A stretch of 6,107 bases of DNA from the NCBI GenBank assembly GCA_964593905.1, contig CAZQLE010000214.1:1-6107 (forward strand), written 5' to 3'. Positions 1-6,107 of this stretch are shown here, one piece after another. This DNA is from CAZQLE01 sp964593905. Its GTDB lineage: Bacteria > Chloroflexota > Anaerolineae > Anaerolineales > Anaerolineaceae. The notes under the pieces were generated by a model that searched no databases, had not been told where the DNA came from, and saw only the letters and a program-made list of their open reading frames with translations. The position numbers and the translations under genes are program-made. Position 1 is the first letter of the stretch. Every line of letters begins with the position of its first letter.

Positions 1-1308
1 AAAGCCGCCGACCAGGCGCTGCAAAACTGGCGCAAGAACCCCGCCCAGGCGCTGCCCGCGCTGACGGGTCTGCCCATTGCGGTCAAAGACCTGCTGGCGC
101 AGGCCAATGTGCGCTGCACCTGCGGCTCAAAAATCCTCGAAAACTTCTACCCGCCCTACACCGCCACCACGGTCGAACGACTGCTGGCCGCCGGTGTGGT
201 GACGGTTGGCAAGACCAACACCGATGAATTTGCGATGGGCTCCTCCACCGAAAATTCGGCCTACGGCCCCACCCACAACCCCTGGAACCCCGCGCATGTG
301 CCCGGCGGTTCGAGCGGCGGTAGCGCCGCGGCCGTGGGGGGCTATCTCATCCCGGCCGCAATGGGCACCGACACCGGCGGCTCGGTGCGCCAGCCGGCCT
401 CTTTCTGCGGCGTCACCGGGTTAAAGCCCACCTACGGGCGCGTCTCACGCTACGGGCTGGTGGCTTACGGCTCATCGCTCGACACCGTGGGCGCGTTTGG
501 GCACAGCGCCGAAGACGTGGCCCTGCTTTTTAGCCAGATGGCCGGGCACGACCCCCGCGATGCCACCACCATCGACCTGCCCGTCCCCGAGATCTGTCTG
601 GATGGCTGCACCGATCTGGCCGGGCTGCGCGTGGGTGTGCCGCAGGAATATTTCATCGCCGGCATTCAGCCCGAGGTGGAGGCCGCCGTGCGCGCCGCCA
701 TCGCCCGGCTCGAAGCGCTGGGCGCGCAGGTGCGGCCGGTTTCACTGCCCCACACCGAATATGCCCTGCCGGTCTATTACTTAATCGCCCCGGCCGAGGC
801 TTCGGCCAACCTGGCGCGTTACGACGGCATTCGTTTTGGCCTGCGCCTGCCCGAAGAGCAGATGCTCGAAATGTACCGCAAGAGCCGCGGGGCCGGGTTT
901 GGCCCCGAGGTCAAGCGCCGCATCATGCTCGGCACCTATGCTCTTTCGGCCGGTTACTACGATGCCTACTACGGCCAGGCCCAAAAGGTGCGCACGCTGA
1001 TCAAACGCGACTTTGAAACCGCCTTTGAAAGCGTGGATGTGATCGCCGCACCGGTCGCCCCCACCACCGCCTTCCGCCTGGGCGAACACACCGATGACCC
1101 CCTGGCGATGTATCTGGAAGACGTGTTCACCCTGCCCGCCAATCTGGCCGGGGTGCCGGGGCTGACCTTCCCGGTGGGGTTTGACAGCCGCGGGCTGCCG
1201 ATTGGGATGCAGTTGATGGGTCCCCATTACCGCGAAGAAGTGCTCTTCCGCGCCGCCCATGCCTATCAGCAGGCCACCGACTGGCACACCCGCAAGCCGG
1301 CGCTTTAA
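1..1308 (+). CDS. gatA: Asp-tRNA(Asn)/Glu-tRNA(Gln) amidotransferase subunit A (5' truncated by window)
   Basis: GatA hydrolyses glutamine and supplies ammonia to GatB, which amidates Glu-tRNA(Gln) or Asp-tRNA(Asn) in the cytoplasm. The frame is open from base 1 and ends with TAA at 1306-1308, giving 435 codons. The amidase-signature triad is visible: the catalytic Lys in GLPIAVKD (codon 29 of the window, 85-87), the cis-Ser in PGGSSGGSAA (codon 104) and the nucleophile Ser in GTDTGGSVRQP (codon 128). Their spacing (75 and 24 residues) matches characterised GatA proteins, so about 50 N-terminal residues lie upstream and the whole protein would be about 485 aa, normal for the family. The C-terminal GLPIGMQLMGPHY motif is also typical. 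A GTG at 109 is internal and lies downstream of the catalytic Lys, so it is not the start. Other amidase-signature enzymes are possible, but the GTDTGGSVRQPASFCG and LKPTYGRVSRYGLVAY blocks are specific to GatA. The next gene is a peptidase, not gatB. Confidence 0.96.
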   Translation, partial: KAADQALQNWRKNPAQALPALTGLPIAVKDLLAQANVRCTCGSKILENFYPPYTATTVERLLAAGVVTVGKTNTDEFAMGSSTENSAYGPTHNPWNPAHVPGGSSGGSAAAVGGYLIPAAMGTDTGGSVRQPASFCGVTGLKPTYGRVSRYGLVAYGSSLDTVGAFGHSAEDVALLFSQMAGHDPRDATTIDLPVPEICLDGCTDLAGLRVGVPQEYFIAGIQPEVEAAVRAAIARLEALGAQVRPVSLPHTEYALPVYYLIAPAEASANLARYDGIRFGLRLPEEQMLEMYRKSRGAGFGPEVKRRIMLGTYALSAGYYDAYYGQAQKVRTLIKRDFETAFESVDVIAAPVAPTTAFRLGEHTDDPLAMYLEDVFTLPANLAGVPGLTFPVGFDSRGLPIGMQLMGPHYREEVLFRAAHAYQQATDWHTRKPAL

Positions 1309-1326
1309 TTTTTCAACCCAGTGATC

Positions 1327-1374
1327 AGACCGCGAGCAGACCGAAAAACAAACCCGGTACGCCCGCGGTTTTTT
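1327..1374 (+). terminator. Candidate hairpin with T-run between gatA and pepF (terminator or attenuator)
   Basis: ACCGCG (1329-1334) can pair with CGCGGT (1364-1369), extendable by a G-T and an A-T pair on the outside. An inner ACCG/CGGT pair lies at 1340-1343/1355-1358. Six T residues (1369-1374) follow or overlap the closing arm. The long, partly paired loop makes this weaker than the hairpin after pepF. It lies 18 bases after the gatA stop and ends 28 bases before the pepF start, so it may be only partly terminating. This is read by eye with no folding energy computed. Confidence 0.4.
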
Positions 1375-1393
1375 GTCTCAACACTCTAATTTT

Positions 1394-1399
1394 GGAGGA
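1394..1399 (+). promoter_or_regulatory. Ribosome-binding site of the oligoendopeptidase gene
   Basis: GGAGGA lies just upstream of ATG 1403, with four bases between GGAGG and the start codon. It decides the start: the frame is also open to a TTG at 1373, but that TTG sits within the T-run of the upstream hairpin and would place this Shine-Dalgarno sequence inside the gene. Confidence 0.8.
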
Positions 1400-1402
1400 A
1401 CC

Positions 1403-3109
1403 ATGCATCTTCCTGAAAACCCGCAAGAACTGCTCACCTGGACCTGGACGCAGTTTGAGCCGCTCTACGCTGCGCTTAACCAGACCGCGCTGACCGCTGA
1501 AAACCTGGAAACCTGGCTGCACGATTGGTCACACCTGGACGAGGCGGCGGTGGAGCTTGAAAACCGCCTGTATGTTGCCATCACGCAAGATACCGGTGAC
1601 GCGGCCAGCGACGCACGTTTTAACCAGTTCATCGAAGATACCCAGCCCAAAATTCAGGCGGCGGCGCAGGCATTAAAAGAAAAACTGCTGGCCTCGGCCC
1701 TGCCTGTTCCAGCCGGGTTGGAGCTGGCCGTCGAACACATGCGCCGCGAGGCCGCACTCTTCCGCGAGCAGAACCTGCCGCTGATCACGCAAGAACAGAA
1801 GCTCTCCAATGCCTACGCGCGCAAACTCAGCGAACAATCCATCATCTGGGATGATGAAGAACGCACCCTGTCGCAGATGGCGCCCTACCTGCTCAAGCCC
1901 ATTCGTATGCACCGCGAGCTGGCCTGGCGGCGCATGAACAAACGCCGTCTCGAAGACCGTGAGGCATTGAACGAGCTGTGGGTCAGCCTCTATACCCTGC
2001 GCCGCGAGATCGCGCACAATGCCGGGCTGGATAACTTCCGCGACTACCGCTGGCAGCAGCTTCACCGCAGCGACTACACCCCGCAAGACTGTCTATCCTT
2101 CCACGAGGCCATCGAGGCCGCGGTCGTCCCGGCCGCCACGCGCATCTACGAACACCGCCGCAGGCAGTTTGGCTATGAAACCCTGCGCCCCTGGGACCTG
2201 GACGCCGACCCGCTTAACCGCGCGCCGCTGGCGCCGTTTGAGACCCCCGATCAGCTCACCGCGGGCACGGCCGCCATTTTTAACCGGGTGGACCCCGTGT
2301 TGGGCGGTTATTTCAAGACCATGATCGATGAGAACCTGCTCGATCTGGATAACCGCAAAGGCAAGGCCCCCGGCGGATATTGCACCGAGTTCCCCTATTC
2401 GCGGCTGCCGTTCATCTTCACCAATGCGGTGGGCCTGCATGATGATGTGCAAACCCTGCTGCACGAGGGCGGGCACTGCTTCCATACCTTTGAATCATCG
2501 CGGCTGCCCTATTACCCGCAGACCCAGGTGACCAATGAATTTGCCGAGGTCGCCTCAATGGGCATGGAACTGCTGGCCGCACCCTATCTCGAAAAATCCA
2601 ACGGCGGGTTTTACACCCCGCAAGACGCCGCCCGCGCCCAGATCGAACATCTCGAAGGGATGATCCTGTTCTGGCCGTATATGTCGGTGGTCGACTCCTT
2701 CCAGCACTGGGCCTACACCCACCCCGTTGAAGGCGCCCGGCCCGAACACTGCGATGAAACCTGGACCCAGTTGTGGCAGCGCTTTATGCCCGGCATCGAT
2801 TACCGCGGGCTGGAAGATGTGCGCGCCACCGGCTGGCACAACAAGCTGCATATCTTCCAACTGCCGTTTTACTATGTTGAATACGGTCTGGCCCAGCTTG
2901 GCGCAGCCCAGGTGTGGAGCAATTCGCTCACCGACCCGGCCGGCGCACTGGCCGACTATCGCAAAGCGCTGGCCCTGGGCGGCACCCGCCCCCTGCCCGA
3001 GCTGTTCCGCGCCGCCGGGGCCCGCCTGGCCTTTGACCGCGCCACCCTGGCCGCCGCCGTCGAAAAGATTGAAGCCCGCATCGAACAGTTGGAGACCGCC
3101 GCCGCCTGA
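1403..3109 (+). CDS. M3 family oligoendopeptidase (PepF type)
   Basis: This is a complete zinc metallopeptidase of 568 residues that should cleave short oligopeptides in the cytoplasm; no signal peptide or membrane segment is seen. The zinc site is HEGGH at residues 354-358, inside a GLHDDVQTLLHEGGHCFH block. The third zinc ligand is Glu382 in FAEVASMGMELL, 28 residues after the first His, as in the thimet/PepF family. A later block (residues 477-500) carries a GWHNKLHIF stretch and FYYVEYGLAQLGA, which supply the conserved His and Tyr residues of the M3 active site and favour PepF over thimet oligopeptidase or Dcp. The N-terminal 300 residues are rich in charged helices, as expected for the helical lid. 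Length is close to the usual 560-600 aa. The start is ATG 1403 because of the strong Shine-Dalgarno sequence. It follows gatA by 94 bases in the same direction and is closed by a strong hairpin. The symbol pepF is plausible, but subfamily specificity is not proven. Confidence 0.93.
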   Translation: MHLPENPQELLTWTWTQFEPLYAALNQTALTAENLETWLHDWSHLDEAAVELENRLYVAITQDTGDAASDARFNQFIEDTQPKIQAAAQALKEKLLASALPVPAGLELAVEHMRREAALFREQNLPLITQEQKLSNAYARKLSEQSIIWDDEERTLSQMAPYLLKPIRMHRELAWRRMNKRRLEDREALNELWVSLYTLRREIAHNAGLDNFRDYRWQQLHRSDYTPQDCLSFHEAIEAAVVPAATRIYEHRRRQFGYETLRPWDLDADPLNRAPLAPFETPDQLTAGTAAIFNRVDPVLGGYFKTMIDENLLDLDNRKGKAPGGYCTEFPYSRLPFIFTNAVGLHDDVQTLLHEGGHCFHTFESSRLPYYPQTQVTNEFAEVASMGMELLAAPYLEKSNGGFYTPQDAARAQIEHLEGMILFWPYMSVVDSFQHWAYTHPVEGARPEHCDETWTQLWQRFMPGIDYRGLEDVRATGWHNKLHIFQLPFYYVEYGLAQLGAAQVWSNSLTDPAGALADYRKALALGGTRPLPELFRAAGARLAFDRATLAAAVEKIEARIEQLETAAA

Positions 3110-3132
3110 GCGCAGCGCTGAGACTGTTTTTT

Positions 3133-3162
3133 ACAGCCGCGGGCCGTGCCCGCGGCTGTTTT
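3133..3162 (+). terminator. Strong hairpin terminator after the oligoendopeptidase gene
   Basis: A perfect 12-bp inverted repeat, ACAGCCGCGGGC (3133-3144) and its complement (3148-3159), surrounds a 3-base loop and is followed by TTTT (3159-3162), the first T of which closes the stem. It lies 23 bases after the pepF stop. The T-run is short for an intrinsic terminator, but the stem is long and very GC-rich. A run of six T also precedes the stem (3127-3132); on the opposite strand that becomes A-rich then T-rich flanks, so some bidirectional activity is possible. No convergent gene is present that would need it. Confidence 0.8.
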
Positions 3163-3225
3163 ATCGGGGTGTGCGGCCGCCCGCCCCCACCCGCAAAACA
3201 GGACTTCCTTAACCACCAAACAGTG

Positions 3226-3305
3226 ATTCCTGGCGCTGGGATTTAACGCTGAATCGCTCTACAATGATAGAATGTAACTATCTGTACGGCCCCAGCCGCC
3301 AGAAT
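3226..3305. repeat. Imperfect inverted repeat bracketing the putative promoter
   Basis: Arm 1 (3226-3240) and arm 2 (3291-3305) pair as ATTC/GAAT, TGGCG/CGCCA and CTGGG/CCCAG. That is 14 base pairs interrupted by one unpaired base on each side (C3230 and C3296). The 50-base interior, 3241-3290, contains the AT-rich candidate promoter. It could be a cruciform, a two-half-site regulator target, or chance in GC-rich DNA. Confidence 0.45.
3243..3273 (+). promoter_or_regulatory. Candidate sigma70-like promoter for the nucleotidyltransferase operon
   Basis: TGATAGAAT (3265-3273) reads as an extended -10 element, TG-n-TAGAAT. A weak -35-like TTAACG lies at 3243-3248 with a long 19-base spacer, which an extended -10 could tolerate. 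An alternative -10 is TACAAT at 3260-3265. This is the most AT-rich part of the 249-base gap and sits between the upstream terminator and the next start codon, where a promoter is expected. The leader would be about 80 bases. It is supported by consensus resemblance only. Confidence 0.45.
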
Positions 3306-3320
3306 GACCACCATGTAGGG

Positions 3321-3330
3321 GTAAATTTAC
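3321..3330. promoter_or_regulatory. 10-bp palindrome in the nucleotidyltransferase leader, possible operator
   Basis: GTAAATTTAC is a perfect palindrome, 28 bases before the ATG and just upstream of the ribosome-binding site. It lies about 48 bases downstream of the candidate -10, so a protein bound here could block elongation. An AT-rich 10-mer palindrome can also arise by chance. Confidence 0.3.
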
Positions 3331-3344
3331 ACATTATCCATGCC

Positions 3345-3350
3345 GGGGAG
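3345..3350 (+). promoter_or_regulatory. Ribosome-binding site of the nucleotidyltransferase gene
   Basis: GGGGAG lies eight bases upstream of ATG 3359, within a purine-rich stretch (GGGGAGAGAA). It supports this ATG as the start, which also places the nucleotide-binding motif at the usual distance from the N-terminus. Confidence 0.65.
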
Positions 3351-3358
3351 AGAACCAC

Positions 3359-4372
3359 ATGTCTGAAACTTTAAAGATCGCCGTTCCGATGGCCGGTCTG
3401 GGTACGCGCATGCGCCCGCTCACCTGGAGCAAACCCAAACCGCTGATCGCCATGGCCGGAAAAACCGTGCTCGACTACGTGCTCGACCAGTTTAAGACCC
3501 TGCCCGATCCGCAGAATGTCGAATTTGTCTTTATCATCGGGCCGCAGGGCTGGCAGGTGAAAACCTTTATGGAAGAAAACTACCCGCAGTATACCTGCCA
3601 TTATGTGGTGCAGGCCGAAATGCGCGGGCAGTCAGATGCGCTGTATCTGGCACGCGAACACCTGACCGGGCCGGTGCTGATGACCTTTTCAGATACCCTG
3701 ATCGACACCGATTTATCGTTTTTGGCCGATGAAGAATGCGAAGGTGTGGCCTGGGTGAAACCCGTGCCCGACCCGCGCCGTTTTGGTGTGGCCGAGGTGA
3801 ACGACCAGGGCTACATCGCACGCCTGATCGAAAAACCGCAGGATATGGACAACAACCTGGTGGTGGTGGGGTTCTACTACTTCCGCCACGGCGAAGACCT
3901 GATCGCCGCCATCGAAGAGCAAATGCAGCGTCAGATGCTGCTGAAAAATGAATTTTTCCTGGCCGACGCCGTCAACATCATGCTCGCCCAGGGTAAAAAG
4001 TTCCGCACCGAACCGGTATCCGTCTGGCTGGATGCAGGCGTGCCCGAGACCGTGCTGCAAACCAACCAGTACCTGCTCGAACACGGTCACGACAACTCAG
4101 CCAAAGCCGCCGCAGCCTATTCAGATGCCTGCATCATCCCGCCGGTCTATATTCACCCTTCCGCAAAAATTTCTCATGCCGTTGTCGGCCCCCACGTCTC
4201 CATCGGCGAGGGCTGCGATATCAGCGAATCGATCATTCGCAACGCCATCATCTCCGAAGAAACCACCATCCAGCACATGGTATTGGAGGATTCACTCATC
4301 GGTCAAAATGTGACGCTGCGCGGACAAAGCGCCCGGCTGAACCTGGGCGACAACTCCTGGACGGTCAGTTAA
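3359..4372 (+). CDS. Sugar-phosphate nucleotidyltransferase with C-terminal left-handed beta-helix
   Basis: This 337-residue enzyme should transfer a nucleotide from an NTP to a sugar 1-phosphate, making an NDP-sugar for glycan or nucleotide-sugar synthesis in the cytoplasm. The Rossmann-like N-terminal domain (residues 5-240) starts with the signature GLGTRMRPLTWSKPKPL (13-29). It continues with QAEMRGQSDAL (85-95), the metal-site Asp112 in TFSDTLID, RFGVAEV (141-147), the EKP at 158-160 and WLDAG (223-227) with the probable second metal ligand Asp225. The C-terminal part (about 262-322) shows hexapeptide-like turns (IHPSAKI, VVGPHVSIGEGCDI, LIGQNVTLRG) of a short left-handed beta-helix, likely for oligomerisation or allostery. 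No acetyltransferase-length helix is present, so it is unlike full GlmU. RmlA-like thymidylyltransferase and GalU/GlmU-like activities are all possible; sugar and nucleotide cannot be assigned. It begins the second transcription unit, 45 bases ahead of the aminotransferase gene. Confidence 0.92.
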   Translation: MSETLKIAVPMAGLGTRMRPLTWSKPKPLIAMAGKTVLDYVLDQFKTLPDPQNVEFVFIIGPQGWQVKTFMEENYPQYTCHYVVQAEMRGQSDALYLAREHLTGPVLMTFSDTLIDTDLSFLADEECEGVAWVKPVPDPRRFGVAEVNDQGYIARLIEKPQDMDNNLVVVGFYYFRHGEDLIAAIEEQMQRQMLLKNEFFLADAVNIMLAQGKKFRTEPVSVWLDAGVPETVLQTNQYLLEHGHDNSAKAAAAYSDACIIPPVYIHPSAKISHAVVGPHVSIGEGCDISESIIRNAIISEETTIQHMVLEDSLIGQNVTLRGQSARLNLGDNSWTVS

Positions 4373-4402
4373 CCGCCGGATTAAAACCCATCTCTTCTGG
4401 TT

Positions 4403-4409
4403 AAAGGAG
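4403..4409 (+). promoter_or_regulatory. Ribosome-binding site of the aminotransferase gene
   Basis: AAAGGAG lies eight bases before ATG 4418, a near-ideal Shine-Dalgarno match and spacing. The gap from the previous stop is only 45 bases and shows no convincing promoter or terminator, so the gene is probably co-transcribed with the nucleotidyltransferase. Confidence 0.75.
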
Positions 4410-4417
4410 TACCCTGG

Positions 4418-5578
<1,161 letters not shown>

Positions 5579-5580
5579 TC

Positions 5581-6107
5581 GTGGCGCAGCAGGCCATCGA
5601 CTCCGCGCTCTATCACACCGTCCGCACCCTGTCTGAAACCATCGGCCCGCGCCCGGTTGGCTCAACCGCCAACCGGCGGGCGGCCGCCTATCTGCGCCGC
5701 CAGCTTGAAGCGGCCGGGCTGGAAGTGGAAATGCAGCCCTATGCCTGCCCTGACTGGACGCTGGACCAGGCCGCCTTGCTGTTGGACGGCACCCCGCTGA
5801 CCTTTGCCGCCAACCCCTATTCGCCCGCCTGTGAACTTACCCTGCCCTGCACCCCGCTGGGCACGCTGGAAGAATTGCAGCAGGCCGACCTGCACGGGCG
5901 CATGGCCCTGCTCTACGGCGCGCTCGCGGCGCGCGGTCTGCTGCCGCCCTACGCGGCTTATAGCGACGCGCCCGACCCCCTGGCCGCGCTGTTGATCGAA
6001 AAAACCCCGGCCGCCGTGCTGATGGCCCAGACTTGGCCCGGCTCGACCGCCCCGCTGATCGAAGACTGGACCTTTCCCATCCCCTCGGCCACCCTCACCC
6101 CCGAGAG
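5581..6107 (+). CDS. M28-type metallopeptidase/aminopeptidase, N-terminal part (3' truncated by window)
   Basis: This frame is open from GTG 5581 to the window end (175 full codons) with no stop. The N-terminal block LSETIGPRPVGS (residues 18-29), then NRRAAAYLRRQLEAAGLEVE and a PYACPDW segment, is the typical opening of M28 peptidases, which remove N-terminal amino acids using two zinc ions. From about residue 60 to the window end the sequence resembles the inserted PA-like domain of these enzymes (LHGRMALLYG, then AAVLMAQ). The zinc ligands would lie downstream, so catalytic competence cannot be judged. No signal peptide is seen, so a cytoplasmic location is suggested. The start is two bases after the aminotransferase stop, with no clear Shine-Dalgarno sequence, implying translational coupling. 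The frame is open further upstream inside the aminotransferase gene, but no start there is better. Family assignment is from N-terminal motifs only. Confidence 0.75.
   Translation, partial: MAQQAIDSALYHTVRTLSETIGPRPVGSTANRRAAAYLRRQLEAAGLEVEMQPYACPDWTLDQAALLLDGTPLTFAANPYSPACELTLPCTPLGTLEELQQADLHGRMALLYGALAARGLLPPYAAYSDAPDPLAALLIEKTPAAVLMAQTWPGSTAPLIEDWTFPIPSATLTPE

Noticed and set aside
781..1287. 168-codon open frame on the minus strand opposite gatA
   Set aside because: It mirrors a gene with intact catalytic motifs on the + strand. Its protein is low-complexity, His/Gly/Ala-rich composition typical of antisense frames in GC-rich genes, with no recognisable domain.
1373..1402. TTG at 1373 as an upstream in-frame start adding ten residues to the oligoendopeptidase
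   Set aside because: It lies in the T-run of the hairpin with no ribosome-binding site, whereas ATG 1403 has GGAGGA directly upstream.
3163..3240. GC-rich stretch with GCGGCCGC (3173-3180) after the terminator, checked for an RNA gene or small gene
   Set aside because: There is no cloverleaf, conserved RNA motif or plausible small coding frame; it looks like plain spacer.
3313..3318. ATG-TAG start-stop in the nucleotidyltransferase leader
   Set aside because: No ribosome-binding site precedes it, and a single six-base match is expected by chance.
3264..3374. 36-codon leader reading frame starting ATG 3264 and overlapping the nucleotidyltransferase start by 16 bases
   Set aside because: It has no Shine-Dalgarno sequence, its ATG overlaps the candidate -10 element, and the peptide shows no attenuator-type run of one amino acid.
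4369..4404. Inverted repeat TTAACC/GGTTAA between the nucleotidyltransferase and aminotransferase genes
   Set aside because: It is only six base pairs with a 24-base loop and no T-run. It is too weak for a terminator and most likely incidental.

Overview
The window is a gene-dense stretch of bacterial chromosome from a high-GC organism. All five genes lie on the + strand, and their codons strongly prefer G or C at the third position. Several features are bacterial: Shine-Dalgarno sites ahead of three genes, an amidotransferase GatA, and an M3 oligoendopeptidase F. The proteins look like those of Chloroflexota (Anaerolineae-type), but that placement is an impression from protein style and was not tested. 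No phage, transposon, CRISPR, tRNA or rRNA signature is visible, and this reads as core metabolic genome.

Layout. (1) 1-1308 is the 3' nine-tenths of gatA, the amidase subunit of the tRNA-dependent amidotransferase, with all three catalytic residues present. (2) 1309-1402 is a short gap with a hairpin and T-run, then a strong ribosome-binding site. (3) 1403-3109 is a complete M3-family oligoendopeptidase (PepF type), followed by a strong 12-bp hairpin that probably ends transcription. (4) 3110-3358 is a 249-base gap, the only real promoter-sized space in the window. It holds a candidate extended -10 promoter inside an imperfect inverted repeat, and a 10-bp palindrome in the presumed leader. 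(5) 3359-4372 is a sugar-phosphate nucleotidyltransferase with a C-terminal left-handed beta-helix. (6) 4418-5578 is a PLP aminotransferase of the AroAT/AspAT type. (7) 5581 to the window end is the start of an M28-type metallopeptidase that begins two bases after the aminotransferase stop.

There are probably two transcription units: gatA-pepF (with possible attenuation between them), and nucleotidyltransferase-aminotransferase-M28 peptidase. Oligopeptide cleavage, N-terminal peptide trimming and amino-acid transamination fit together as peptide and amino-acid turnover. The nucleotidyltransferase belongs to sugar activation and does not obviously fit that theme. I found no convincing undescribed system; the most notable items are non-coding structures in the two gene gaps.
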